DNA of 64,000 nt from Ananas comosus (lineage: Eukaryota > Streptophyta > Magnoliopsida > Poales > Bromeliaceae): assembly GCF_001540865.1 (NCBI RefSeq), contig NC_033622.1, forward strand, positions 15,407,237 to 15,471,236, in the 5' to 3' direction. Of the stretch, positions 52,260 to 64,000 are shown piece by piece. The first letter of the stretch is position 1. Every line of letters starts with the position of its first letter. The translations under genes and the position numbers were made by a program. The notes beneath the pieces are model-generated. The model made no database searches and had not been told where the DNA came from. It saw only the letters and a list, made by a program, of their open reading frames with translations.

Positions 52260-55200
52260 GGGGGGAATGATAGGTGAAGTGACGAAATTGCCCTCTGTGT
52301 GGGCACGGGGTGGTTGGTTCTGGAACAGTGTAGGTGGGTTGCTCGTTAAAACCGGGGCCATACCGAGTTGTCTGGTAATTGCCCCGGATAGGGAATCCGG
52401 ATTATCCAACGGATGGGAATCCACCCGATAAGAGAGATAGTGCTCCGTTTGCCACAAAATTACCGAGATTGCCCCTGCTTATCACTCAAATCTCACAATG
52501 CCCACGATGCCCTGCTGAGGAGATGCACTACATACAGTAAAAAAATATATTTTATTTATCTTTATATATGATAATAATATATCCTCCATTCAATTTATAT
52601 ATTTTTATTTTAAATATTTTTGACCTAATAACATTACGAAATCAAACAGCCGATTAACCAGGAGAACTAGATAACGAATCTAGAAAATATAATAAATTTA
52701 GTCGAATTAAATAAGAATAGAACAATCGTAGTGAAACTATATTTCAACAAACAGCAACATCTATTCGGTTAACATCGCTGCCGATCGTTCCTGACGCAAG
52801 TGATAAAAAGGTTCGTGGTTGATATTCGAGCTCCTAAATTTGAATTCTAAATTTATTGCTACAAAAGGAAAAAACTACTCGGCTATCATCAGTGTCTTTT
52901 ACTGTATGCTAGCTGTCAACATTAATAGTACTGTAGCTTCACTAGTACATCTTAAAAAGATAGAAATATATACTTGTTTGTACGAAACTTTTTTTGGACA
53001 GCTTAGTGATGCAATAAAAAATAGATGATAAAAATTGGAGCTCTGTTCTAAGGGACCACACTTGTAGGTAGCAACTTTCTCCCATCTTAGCAAAGTTATC
53101 TATTTATTTGATCTTGGAGCGAAGTTATTAAGTGGTAAGATGCACAAAAAGTATTTAATTTCCAGTAATAAATAAAAGTGAAGGATATATGGGGACATGT
53201 ATAGAATGTATGCGTATCAAAATTAAACCGAGTCTGGGCAATGCATTAACACGAGCATAAATATATATACCCAGCATATCTATAGCGTGGGAGAAAATGT
53301 CAAGAGCGTGCACTTCGGTAATTAATCGAAATTAATTCGTGGAACCACATATTTGCATTTCGTGTAACAGCTAATTTGGCCTATTGTCTTTTTCGCTGCA
53401 GTGATGTCACAAAAAATACCATGGGGCTGAATATTTTAGATGAAGGAGATGGATAGATGTGTTTTTATATTAGTGTTTAATCTTTGGAAGATTTATTTAT
53501 ATTCATAAGCTGATTTCGCAAGGATTTCTCAAAGGTCAATGCAACCATACACTGCAGAATTAAAAAGAACGTTTTTTCAGTATTTCTGAGTTTGTAAAAA
53601 TAAACAGTTGTTTCACAGTGTATCAGCTTGTTTTATTTAATATTTTAGTCCTATTTAGGTCCACATCATCGATCCCTCTAATAATATTATACCGTCGAAT
53701 ATAAAATATCAAAATATTATTATCTAATAGCTTAATTTGTTAGAGATAGTAGTTGTTGTACAAAACATTAATTTGGCTTCAATACGAACCATACGAAATA
53801 ATTATTCTTTCTTCAACAAATTTAAGTTGCCAAAGAATTATATTTTTATGCTTTTGTACTCAACAAGAGAGAGATTCGTTTCCTTTTATCGCATTTTATT
53901 CTCTTTCGCGTGTGTTCTATATATGGATCATATGGAAATGCTATAATCTCTTCTAAAGGTTGCACCGTTGACTTAATTGTTAGTTTTTGCTGCTGTTAGA
54001 TTCAATGACTTGTACAGCATAAGTGCATGCATTTATTTGATTTTTTGATACTTCTCTTTCTCCCAGTGTCGTTGGGTACTTGGAAAAAAAAATGCATACA
54101 TTAGTAATTAATTAGATAGCAATATTAATTAATTAAATGGGTCTTTTTGTCTTCTTTTTTTTTTTTTTCCTTTTTTCAATATCTGATATTTAGACTTTAG
54201 TTGGGTGGGTCCATTGAGCTGGTATTTATATTTGAATACATTTACAACTTCACTGTTGTGTGATTTAGGACACTATCTTTGAATATAAAATATTTGAATG
54301 TGCATAACATTAATATTAAATTATGATTAGCATGCGCGAAGTTGAGAGGATGTGCAAGGGACTAACTTCTAATTTCCAAACAAGATTTCTGAGGATCTAA
54401 AGCTGGATGCTTCTGCTTCCGCTTAACAAGATTTCTGATGATGAAAGCTTATGTTGAAATTTTGCAATTACTTCTGAGAAAGAAACACTTTCGACGTAAA
54501 AATGAAAACACATTTACTTGTAGCAAATTAAATATTGTTGAAGGGAGAGGAAAAGAAATATAAGAATAATTTTACCATTTAATCCCAATCAATCTGTCAT
54601 TAATCTTTCACTGTAACTTAAGCGAGTCGGTAATACCGTAAGAAGACGCAATTAGCACGCGTGGCGACTGTTTGATTGTGACTTGACAAGTTAAAAATAA
54701 AAATACCAAATGTTTTTTATTTACTTTAAGAAGTGAAAGACATGCTGGAACACTAATAGTGGGTGGACACTAATGCTTCTACATTACATAACTTAGTTAT
54801 GAGCTGATGATCATATTGGAGTGATGTAGAAAGATAAGTAAAATACTAACCATAGTTGCACGTAGATTATTATAATCAACAAGAATATTTAATATTCGTG
54901 GAATCTTTGTGATGTTATGAATGTGGACAAATATTTATGTATGTGGGGCTAATTTTTCGTAATTTTGGGATAGTTTTCAACTACCCCAAAAATATAAAAC
55001 TCCTTTTCATTTGAAAAAAAAAAAGGGATGCAGGACTAAAAGATTCTTGAGGTTTCACTAATAAGCAAAATGATAGTATTTTTCTAGCTTGATATATATA
55101 AGACAAATAATCGATCATCTGTGAATTATTATTAACCCAATGTGAAGTTTAGTCGAATTGTTTAATTATCCGTTTTCTGATCTAATGCTTCTTTGGCTCT

Positions 55201-55720
55201 ATTTCACTTCAGTTTTTGGTTACAATTGTTCTTGGTATTGCACATGTTTAATAAATGGCTTATTTTAATGCTTTTTAATTAGATAAATTATAATAAAGTG
55301 AAAAACCCTTATAGCTCAAGCAAAAAGCATTTAGAGTCATAAAATTTGGTGAAATTATAATAATTTAGCAAAATTTTTAGTTCAATTAACTAAAATAACC
55401 GTTCAAACTAAGCAGAAGAAATAAAATTTGACAAAGTAGCCAATGAAAAAGAGGGGGAAAAAAATATTAGATATCTATTTCAAAATAGTGTAGAGTTGAG
55501 GGTGTCTTCTTACATTTTACCATTTTCGTTGTGTGTATAACTCACAACTTATCTGAGTTTATGTTATCCGATCAACTTATCAGAACATGTGGATGATGTT
55601 GGGCTCAGTGTCTATGTCTAAGTAAATTTTGGTACGAAAATATCGGAAATTTTAATTTTTTTCTCTTCTGGCTAAAATGCGCCCCCTCGCTTCAGGTCAA
55701 CTTAGCACATCGCTCTCTTT
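52260..55720. other. Intergenic, HAT5 upstream region
   Basis: AT-rich with no supported gene. The proximal 300 bp (52260-52520) are GC-richer and probably promoter. A truncated SINE lies at 52781. Confidence 0.5.
52781..52862 (+). mobile_element. tRNA-derived SINE, 3'-truncated
   Basis: Begins GCCGATCGTTCCTGACGCAA, with the A-box-like GACGCAAGTGATAAAAAGG and a degraded B-box (AAATTTGAATTCTAAATT). The 3' body is missing. Confidence 0.7.
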
Positions 55721-55759
55721 TATTTATACCCACGTGACGGTAATATTGGTTGAGATCTA

Positions 55760-55792
<33 letters not shown>

Positions 55793-55794
55793 NA

Positions 55795-55889
55795 ATTCTA
55801 ACGGAGCCGATCGTCGATTCGAAAGTCCGAACATCGAAAACAACTTGGAAGCACGGATGGCTCCATGCTTCCAGAAGCATACCAGCCGA

Positions 55890-55892
<3 letters not shown>
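55795..55892. mobile_element. Truncated (TA)n-flanked inverted-repeat element, family 1
   Basis: Right half only, immediately after the n at 55793. It matches the right arm of the element at 56511 (GGAGCCGATCG.CGATTCGAAA, then AAGCA.G..GGCTCC) and ends in (TA)n. Confidence 0.75.
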
Positions 55893-55922
<30 letters not shown>

Positions 55923-55925
<3 letters not shown>

Positions 55926-56279
55926 TCTGGCTACTATACTATCAATAGCATTAAGCGTTTGGCATTACCAAATTTTCTACCATTAGGCCTACCCTTTTGA
56001 TTATTTCTACCCGTTAAATCATAGTATTCAACAAACCAATATATATTTAGAACTAGGCTATTATACTATTAATAACACCAAGTAATTGGTGCAATTAAGT
56101 TTTCGGCCCTTAGATGAAAAAAGGTGCGGTGAGGATGGTAGTGGTCTCATAGGGTTGAGTGGGTGGTTGGTTGAATAGTATGATTTAACGGGTGAAAATA
56201 ATCAATGGAATAAATCTAAGAGCTGAAAACTTATGAGTATAAAGGAACCAATACTCATAAAAGTATAGTAGCCGGACTC
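55923..56279. mobile_element. (TA)n-flanked MITE, family 2
   Basis: The left end GAGTCTGGCTACTATACTAT matches the complement of the right end GTATAGTAGCCGGACTC. Both ends abut (TA)n. The interior contains GGGTTGAGTGGGTGGTTGG, also found in the element at 57084. Confidence 0.8.
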
Positions 56280-56318
56280 ATATATAGTAGGACTACTATA
56301 CTCTATATATATATATAT

Positions 56319-56450
56319 AGCAGGGCTACTGTGCTATTAGGAGCACAGCAGCCCTTGTGCTCCTAACTTTCTAACCACCCATCAAATTTGATGGGTGGTT
56401 AGAAAGTTAGGAGTACACGGGCTACTGTGCTCCTAATAGTATAGTAGCCC

Positions 56451-56454
<4 letters not shown>
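56319..56454. mobile_element. Near-perfect 136-bp palindromic element
   Basis: The two arms pair around a centre at 56386/56387 (CCATCAAATTTGATGG). The left end is AGCAGGGCTACTGTGCTATT and the right end is its complement with few changes. The transcript would form a long hairpin. It is bounded by (TA)n on the left and (CT)n on the right. Confidence 0.9.
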
Positions 56455-56487
<33 letters not shown>

Positions 56488-56510
56488 TTCTATATATATA
56501 TATATATATA

Positions 56511-57051
56511 GAGTGAGGCTACTATGCTATCGGAAGCACGAAGCCTTCCGTGCTTCCAGCTCGTTTTTGATGTTGCGACTTTCGAATCATCGATCGACTC
56601 CGTTAAACTTGATCTAGAGTATTTAGAGTACCTAGAAAATAAATTTTATTATTTTTCGATATCATTTGCCTAGTGATCGAATGGGCTCAAAATCAACAAA
56701 TTTCAATGGCCCTAGTGAGCCGTTTGCAAGTTTAACGGTGTAGAAATATCCAAATCACGTAAAATTTTGATAGAAAATTCTTTATACTATATAAAACAAG
56801 ATCAATATCTTTGATTTAAAATTTTAATGTCATATTATTACATTTTGTAAGATTTTTATTTTCAGCCGTTGATTTTGAGCCCCTTCGTTCACTAGGCACA
56901 TGATATCGTAAAATCATAAAATTTATTTTCTAAATACTTCAAATACTCTAGATCAAATTTAACGGAGCCGATCGACGATTCGAAAATCGCAACATCAAAA
57001 ACGAGCTGAAAGTACGGAAGGCTCCGTGCTTTCGATAGCATAGTAGCCTCA

Positions 57052-57054
<3 letters not shown>
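56511..57054. mobile_element. (TA)n-flanked MITE, family 1, complete
   Basis: 544 bp with long inverted ends: left GAGTGAGGCTACTATGCTAT, right the complement of ATAGCATAGTAGCCTCACTC, with pairing continuing for roughly 100 bp or more. No coding. (TA)n on both sides and no other target duplication. Confidence 0.88.
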
Positions 57055-57083
<29 letters not shown>

Positions 57084-57085
<2 letters not shown>

Positions 57086-57296
57086 GAGCTCCTATGCTTT
57101 TAAAAGTACCAAATCATCGGTACTTGTAAATTTTCGGCCCTTGGATTAAGGGATGTGCGGTTATGATGATGTGGGTCCCCTAGGGTTGAGTGGGTAGTTG
57201 GTTGAATAGTATAATTTAACGGTTGAAAATGATCAAAGACGTAAATCTAACGATAAAAAACTTACAAGTACCAAGTGCTTGGTGCTTTTACAAGCA

Positions 57297-57299
<3 letters not shown>
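57084..57299. mobile_element. (TA)n-flanked MITE, family 2 relative
   Basis: 216 bp whose interior is similar to the element at 55923 (TTTTCGGCCCTTGGAT, TAGGGTTGAGTGGGTAGTTG). It lies between (TA)n tracts. Confidence 0.75.
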
Positions 57300-57379
<80 letters not shown>

Positions 57380-57382
<3 letters not shown>

Positions 57383-57933
57383 TTCCGTATTTTTGAAAGT
57401 ACGTAGGCCTTCATACTTGTAAGTTATTTTCGATAATAGGACATCCGATTCGACGATCGGCTCTGTTAGGCATAATCTATACTATTGGAATTATTTAGAC
57501 ATCAAATTTTATAATTTTTTGACATCATTTATCAAGCGATCACAGAGTCTCCAAAATGGCTATTTTAACGGCCAATGTGGCGCGTTTTTTATGTTCAACG
57601 GTGTAGAAATATCTAAATTATATAAAAATTTAATAAAAAATTTTACTTAACATTAAGAGTAAGAATAATACTTCCGATTTGAAATCTGAGTTTTTTATCA
57701 CAGTTTTTTATGAGATTTTTATTTTTAGCCATTTATTTTGAGGTTATTCGTTCACTAGGTAAACGAAATCAAAAAATTATAAAATTTGGTTTATAGATAG
57801 TTCCAATAGCGTAGATCATGTCTAACGAAATCGATCGCTGAATCGGATGTCCCATCATTAAAAACAACCTACAAGCACGGAGGTCTCCGTACTTTCGAAA
57901 ATATATACAGGAGTCTAGCACAATGGCTCTGCT
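57380..57933. mobile_element. (TA)n-flanked element, family 3, first copy
   Basis: Inverted arms: left TCGATAATAGGACATCCGAT, right the complement ATCGGATGTCCCATCATTAA. The left end abuts a (GA)n run and is shorter than the right. Non-coding. Confidence 0.8.
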
Positions 57934-57945
57934 ATATATATATAT

Positions 57946-57995
57946 AATAAGACTACTGCGCTATTAGGAGCACAACAGTCTTTGTGCTCCTAAGT
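57946..57995. mobile_element. Truncated palindromic-element arm before an n
   Basis: GACTACTGCGCTATTAGGAG and the following bases match the left arm of the 56319 element, then stop at the n (57996) and a (GA)n run. Confidence 0.65.
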
Positions 57996-57996
57996 N

Positions 57997-58046
<50 letters not shown>

Positions 58047-58048
<2 letters not shown>

Positions 58049-58598
58049 TTCCGTATTTTCGAAAGTACGTATGCCTTCATACTTATAAGTTATTTTCGAT
58101 AATAGGACATCCGATTCGACGATCGACTCCATTAGACATAATCTATGCTATTGAAATTATTTAGACATCAAATCTCATAATTTTTCGACATCATTTATCA
58201 AGCAATCACAGAGTCTCCAAAATGGCTATTTTAACGGCCGATGTGGCGCATTTTTTGTTCAACTGTGTAGAAATATCTAAATTATATAAAAATTTAATAA
58301 AAAATTTTACTTAACATCAAGAGTAAGAATAATACTTCCGATTTGAAATTTGAGTCCTTTATCACAGTTTTTTATGAGATTTTTATTTTTAGCCATTTAT
58401 TTTGAGGTTATTCGTTCACTAGGTAAACGAAATCAAAAAATTATGAAATTTGGTTTATAGATAGTTCCAATAGCGTAATCATGTCTAACGAAATCGATCG
58501 CTGAATCGGATGTCCCATCATTAAAAACAACCTACAAGCACGGAGGTCTCCGTACTTTCGAAAATATATACAGGAGTCTAGCACAATGGCTCTGCTAT
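58047..58598. mobile_element. (TA)n-flanked element, family 3, second copy
   Basis: About 95% identical by eye to 57381-57933, at an offset of about 665 bp. It is separated from the first copy by the n at 57996 and a (GA)n run of the same phase, so it could be a real tandem duplication or an assembly effect. Confidence 0.8.
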
Positions 58599-58610
58599 AT
58601 ATATATATAT

Positions 58611-58810
58611 AATAAGACTACTGTGCTATTAGGAGCACAACAGTCTTTGTGCTTCTAAGTTCATAACCATCCATCAATTTTAATGAGTAGTTGGAATTAA
58701 TATCTCATTTCTCCATTTTTCTCTCAATTTCTTTTCTTTTTAAATTTCTTCTTAATTTTTCTTTTATTTCTCATCTTGACCATCCATTAAAATTGATAGA
58801 TTTTTAAATC
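58611..58810. mobile_element. Degenerate palindromic element
   Basis: Starts AATAAGACTACTGTGCTATT and includes CATAACCATCCATCAATTTT, related to the 56319 element. A possible second arm lies at 58779 (GACCATCCATTAAAATTGAT), with AT-rich DNA inserted between. Confidence 0.5.
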
Positions 58811-58819
58811 TCACGTTTT

Positions 58820-59175
58820 AAGGAACTATAAGATTTTACGGAAATTTTTAGTTTCTATTATGTTAAATTTTCATGATAAAATAAATTTAAGATTTTATAA
58901 TTTCAACATCTCATTTTCACACATCTTAAACAAAATATTAGTAAACCATGCTGGCCTGCCACATATATAGTCCTTTCTCAAATAATAACCAAACCTTTTT
59001 TTCATTAAAATAATTAATTAATTAATTAATTAATTAATTAATTAATTATAATAATTAAGCATCACAAGTCCTAACCATCAATTGAGCGTTTGTACGCCAC
59101 AATCTATGGGTCGATAAGTAATGAATAATTTCGATCTGATGAGTAGATGCTAAAAGACAAATAGAAAGATGCCTT

Positions 59176-59213
<38 letters not shown>

Positions 59214-62200
59214 TCCTTTTCTTATCTCCAATTTCACACAGTTGAAATATTTTTATTATTTTATAAAAATAGTATTCATATTTATAAGGAAGTATTTCAA
59301 TGTATTTTGAAGAATATTTTAAACTAAACAAAACATTTTAAATATTATAATATTTTGTAAAATTAAAAGTAGGTTAAACTTTTGCAAGTCCATAATTCCT
59401 CATCAGAAAATAATAATAATAATAATAACAACAACAATACATGATCTCCGGTGCTACAAATTTTATATAATTTAATTCCACGCAGTAGCGACAAAAACAG
59501 AGGAAAGATGCAAATTCTACAACGATTTATCTTATTTTCTTTCAAAGAAATATATATATTGCAAGCATGAAAAGTTCGACTACGAATTGAAATTTTAGCT
59601 TATCTCTGCAACAGGTAATTTTGTTTATAACTTAAAAATTAGTATAATGGCTATATATATGTTTCTTTAACATTAACCTTATATACTGTTTTATCTCTCT
59701 CAAAAAAAAAAAAAAAACCTTATATACTGTAAATGTATTAGCATACATTATATATATAAAAGTCGTTAGTATTATTTTTTCAGTTTTTTCTATTCTTTCA
59801 TATGCACGTGATATGAATCCAAAAATGACACATATATTTATCAACACATTAATAATATATAAAAATAATATTACAAAAATAATACATATATTTATCAACA
59901 TATTAATAATATATGAAAATAATATTACGTGAGCACTCAAATCATTTGCTCTTGAATATTGCAATGCATTCGATGGGCCTCAATTAAATGTGATATGACT
60001 GATACTAAAAAGGGGGTCCATGTAGGAATAATTATAATTAATAAATATAATAAGAAAATTGCTATAAAATATGATATAATGCTCTATTCACATAGATGAT
60101 ATCACGGATTAAAAAAAAAAATCAAGGATTTTAGCACGAAAAAATTCTAACGATGGTGCCAATGTGGCAATGTTTTCAAACAATTTGGATGGGCTCAAAT
60201 TACCCTGAATTTGGTAATATGTCGAGTTACATAATATGTAAAATTTCAACATGAATTCTTTTTTTTCTTTTTTAATAAAGATGGGTTCAAATTACAGTGA
60301 GCAAACTTTAATAAGGATAAAAAGTGCAACCTAGATCATGTTATCTTACCATTTTATGTGAAAAAAGGAATATAAAAAGGCAACTAGTTACGTGCATTAA
60401 ACTCTAGTAAAGCTATTTATACTCCTCCTTTATCGCTAGAAATTTGCTTTAATGAAAGAGAGAGGGAAAGAGAGAATTGAAAGGGAAAAAAAGGCTTAGG
60501 AATCTCCCAACAGCGATTGTCAAAAGAAGAGTCCCTTGAATAAGAAGTAGAATGGTGTAAGCAATGTTTGTGATCATGGGATTATTCTGATCATATGTAG
60601 CCGAATAGAATCTCAAAATATAGTTACCACAGCGATTATGTCGCGTATTACGCAAAAAAGAAGATCGCATAAATGCATACTAATCTCAGCTAAGTCTTGT
60701 TAAGAATAAGTCCCCGCTACCCCGAATTTCCACGCATAAAGGAGCCCCCCGAGGTACCAAATGCCGCCTCTTCCGCGGCTTCTCCGTGTGTAGCTGTAGT
60801 TTGTGCCCTAGCACTCAATGGGTCTCGACATATAAAAGCTTATCGTCTTTTGGCTAAGATTCTAGAGCAGACCTACACGAAAAGTAAAGAACCAAATCTT
60901 TGCTATAATCAGAATCTACATGTATAGCTGAAATAAATTTGCGGAGCTAAATATCACAAGATCTGATTTGAAACTTCAGTTTTAGGTGTAAAAATAATTT
61001 TGCTTAATTTACTCGAATGGACTAATAAGTAGGTGTCGCTGTAGATTCCAACGAATTAAATTTGAATTTGAATTCGAGTACGTGCTGTTGTTAGCATATT
61101 TGATCTGTCGATATTTATTCGCACTCATTTACAATTATCCCAAAACAACGGCCAATAATATTGGTAAAGTTTCTTTTAATATTGACATAAATTCATTGTA
61201 TTAAATTATTTCAGATTCAATAAATCTCATCTATTTCATATAAAAATGGCTAATACATTATCACTTTCTCAAGAGAATATGTTTCTATGACTTTTCCAAG
61301 CATAGTGCATGCACATGGTTATCTATGCCTTTGGACTTAATGGGGCCCCTCATAAAACCTATATTTTATTAGTTAAAAATTAACATTGGTAATTCCTATA
61401 CAGGAGTAGGAATAGTTTGGTGATATCACATCAAATATAATTAAAAAATAGAAAGGCAAGACGGATGGTTAGCATAAGAGATTTGATAGTTGATATCAGA
61501 AGTTTCAAGGTTAAAAGTCTAACTGATTCATATTTTCAATAAAAGTTGTACCTAAAAAATAAAGTTCGATAATTTCGCATCTTCAACTAAATTTATTTTT
61601 AAGAAAATAAACGAAATAGATGATATATTATGTTTTGTTTTTAGAAAAAATAAAAAAAGAAAGCAACATAGTAAAAACTAGAAACTATTTTGCAAGCTTT
61701 TATAATTATTTCTTTGATTATTTAGACTTGGATCTAGCAACATGATTATAATAGCCCATCTCTTTTTCAGTGCTGTTTCCAGTGGTCTGACCAATATTAT
61801 TGGAAAGGGGTTATTAAAATAAGAAACAAATAGATGAGAGCAATAAATTAGTGGAGTATCCCATGTTACTATATATTGGAAAAAAAGAGTTCATGGGTCT
61901 CCTCTCCCACCAACAAAGTGCAAATTAAGAGGAAAATGTTATACAAAATCTTATCCCGTAATTGTGCATCTCTCCATCTCTACACATAGAATCTAGGAAA
62001 CTAAACTCTCTCTCTCTCTCTCTCTCTAAATTTGTAACTCTAATATAATATTATGTTAATTACCTTGCATTGAGGTGTGGCCCAACCACATAATTACAGG
62101 GAGAGAGAAAAGAAGAGATGTGTATATATACATATTTGACTTGCCTCTCTTCAAAAATGTCAAAAGCTTTAGCTTCTTATGCACACTTTTGTGCCATGGG

Positions 62201-64000
62201 GGATGATGATTATACAGTGTTTGTTATGTGTGTGTGTTGGGGTTTCATGAGAAAAAAAAAAAAAAAGAAAGAGAGAAAGAAAAGCCCACCAATGAGGAAG
62301 TGTCCAAAGTCAATTGTATTCAGTTGTTACACTATGTATATATATAAATATATATGCTCTCCCATTTCCTCATTTCCACATCCTACAGTTGCATCCACCT
62401 AAAAGATGGGGCTTTTTTTTTTTTTTAATAACTTTTATGTATGTCTGGGTTTTCTTTTTAATTAAAATACTATACTCTCACGGTTTAAATTTTTAAAAAT
62501 AAACAGTTGTTTATTTACATAATATGAAAACTGAAATCATTATATTTCTTCGAGTTTACTGGCGTATGAAATAAAGAAAAGAAGTAACCTATGATTTATC
62601 AATCACCAAAAATGTACAAAGATGTGTATTATAAACTTCAAAACTAATGGCTTTTATTTGGTTCTTTTGGATACCTGCATCAGACCCTAATAAATCTATT
62701 GGCGCTAGACCAACTTAATTATTTCTCAACAAGTGGTTTTGTTTCTATGTCACTTGTGACCAACACAAATGAAATATGGTCTAATTAAAGAAAGGAAAAA
62801 GTAATTTGCCTTTAACTTTATTCTATCATCCATTTTCTCCTAGTAAAGTAAATGCGTCATCTTTACCATATTGCAAAGAAAATGTGAAAATGCTTCTTTG
62901 AGCTAAATCACCTTAATTCCCACGTATTCTAAAGGCCATAGTTATCACTTTACTATTTCCAAATGATGAAAAGTTCATTTTAAGATGGAAAATACTACGC
63001 CATACATTTTTAAGGTAATAACTCTTCAATGAATATATCAATAATGAAAATGGCAATAGAATACAAAGGCATATATATATCCTTTTCCTTGTGGTAAAAA
63101 TGTACGGAGAACTCCTGAAATAATTAATAGCTAATAGCGAATATAGTCAATAAATTTCACAAAAGTTCTAATTTCACAAACTAGACTATTTTAGTTTTTT
63201 TTTTTTTTAAAAAAAAGCGCCAAATTAAAGAGTACGAATCAAAAATTAAATGATTAATTAAATTAAGGAAGCCATTCTAAAACGGCCTACAGTACAATTG
63301 GTCACCATACAATTTTACCTTTTGTTACCCCCTTCCTTTTGTTTTTTCTTCAAACTTTTTTATTTCTTAGCTACGAAGCTATAGTGGCTTCTTTTAAATG
63401 CAACAACCATTAACTGGAGCACCCTTTTTATTTCTTTTTCTCTTCTAACTTTTGAAAACAAAACAAAAGGCAGTAGTAGTGAGTGGTCGAGGGAATGGGG
63501 TTTTTAGTGAGCTTAAAAAAGCGTAGATACGGGTTATGGGAATAGGAAGAGCCAAAGTAAGCATAAGACGAGTAGGGTGCTTTTTAGATATGCAGTAGTG
63601 AGGCGATTAAAGTGACAGAGCATGAGGTAGTGCTCCTCCCTCTTTTCTTTCTTTCTTTCTTTCTTTTCTTTTTTTTTTTTTTTTTTTTCTCTCTTTTCTC
63701 CACTGCAACAGTACCTCCTCAAAGCTACTTCCATATGTTATGTTTTGCTATTTGTATATTAGAGAGATAGAAGCTTATGTTGAGGCTCTTTACACATCAC
63801 CTCCATCTGAGTCGTATTGTGCTTGAACTCATCAAACTTTAGTTATTTTAATGTACTTATTTGATTTATGAATAATGCCTTTTAGTTTATCAATCAGTTA
63901 TCGCATAAGCTCGCATGAGTTAAAATATGCAACATGTAAATCCAATCTTTGTCCTTTAGATACTGTAGTGACTACCGAGTTACTCTTAGTTATTTTCTTA
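58820..64000. other. AT-rich region to window end, no recognised gene
   Basis: Holds a (TTAA)n tract at 59011-59048, an (ATT)n tract at 59178-59213, a SINE remnant at 61463 and a T/C-rich run near 63640-63690. Open frames at 60449-60670 (minus) and 60697-60927 (plus) have somewhat higher complexity than their surroundings but match no family I know. Confidence 0.5.
61463..61632 (+). mobile_element. tRNA-derived SINE, degenerate
   Basis: Old copy with GATATCAGAAGTTTCAAGG and CAACTAAATTTATTTTTAAG then AAATAAACGAAATAGATG, in the family order but with a partial internal duplication. Confidence 0.55.

Noticed and set aside
60449..60927. Possible organellar DNA insertion or small genes (frames 60449-60670 minus, 60697-60927 plus)
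   Set aside because: The sequence is more complex than its surroundings, but I could not match it to any plastid or mitochondrial gene from memory. A BLASTN to organelle genomes would decide.
62118..62496. Short plus-strand frames near 62.1-62.5 kb
   Set aside because: They contain poly-Lys or Phe from A/T runs and no motif; chance frames.

Overview
This window is nuclear DNA from a flowering plant, very probably a monocot. Genes are split by GT-AG introns, and the proteins they encode belong to plant families: a class II trehalose-6-phosphate synthase, an RSZ-type SR splicing factor, a U-box/ARM E3 ligase, CCoA O-methyltransferases, an ATL RING-H2 protein and a HAT5/ATHB-1 type HD-Zip. Between the genes lie AT-rich DNA, tRNA-derived SINEs, MITEs, LTR remnants and (TA)n/(GA)n microsatellites. 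Three single n characters (51763, 55793, 57996) sit in or beside microsatellites and probably mark assembly joins. The SINE family reminds me of pineapple-type repeats, but I cannot prove a species.

Layout. 0.8-4.3 kb: NHL-repeat membrane protein (minus). 6.97-9.72 kb: class II TPS (minus), with a probable leader exon near 11.5 kb. 12-16.6 kb: SINEs, the 3' end of an LTR retroelement and a MITE. 17-21.5 kb: RSZ22-like SR protein (plus). 22.6-24.7 kb: multi-pass membrane protein resembling the YdjM/DUF457 group (plus). 26.4-41.15 kb: a tandem segmental duplication. Each unit carries a PUB18/19-like U-box gene (plus) facing a CCoAOMT-like gene (minus), tail to tail. Unit A runs from about 26535 to 32215 and unit B from 32216 to about 41147. 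41.6-42.2 kb: ATL-type RING-H2 gene (minus). 43.3-43.7 kb: lipid-transfer-like gene with a one-base frameshift (plus). 49.5-52.25 kb: HAT5/ATHB-1-like HD-Zip I gene (minus) with a short upstream ORF in its leader. 55.7-58.7 kb: cluster of inverted-repeat elements flanked by (TA)n. 58.7-64 kb: AT-rich DNA in which I recognise no gene.

The most informative part is the duplication. Its junction lies inside the PUB coding sequence, so the second PUB copy was born without a promoter or start codon and has since decayed. Both CCoAOMT copies remain open and correctly spliceable. Because unit A preserves several empty sites, the insertions in unit B can be read exactly: a SINE with target-site duplications, a second SINE family (one full and one 72-bp truncated copy), a TIR element holding a 158-bp AT satellite, and a Pack-MULE-like element carrying a subtilase gene fragment. 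The second point of interest is a 29-codon upstream ORF in the HAT5-like leader, in the place where ATHB-1 is known to carry a conserved-peptide uORF.
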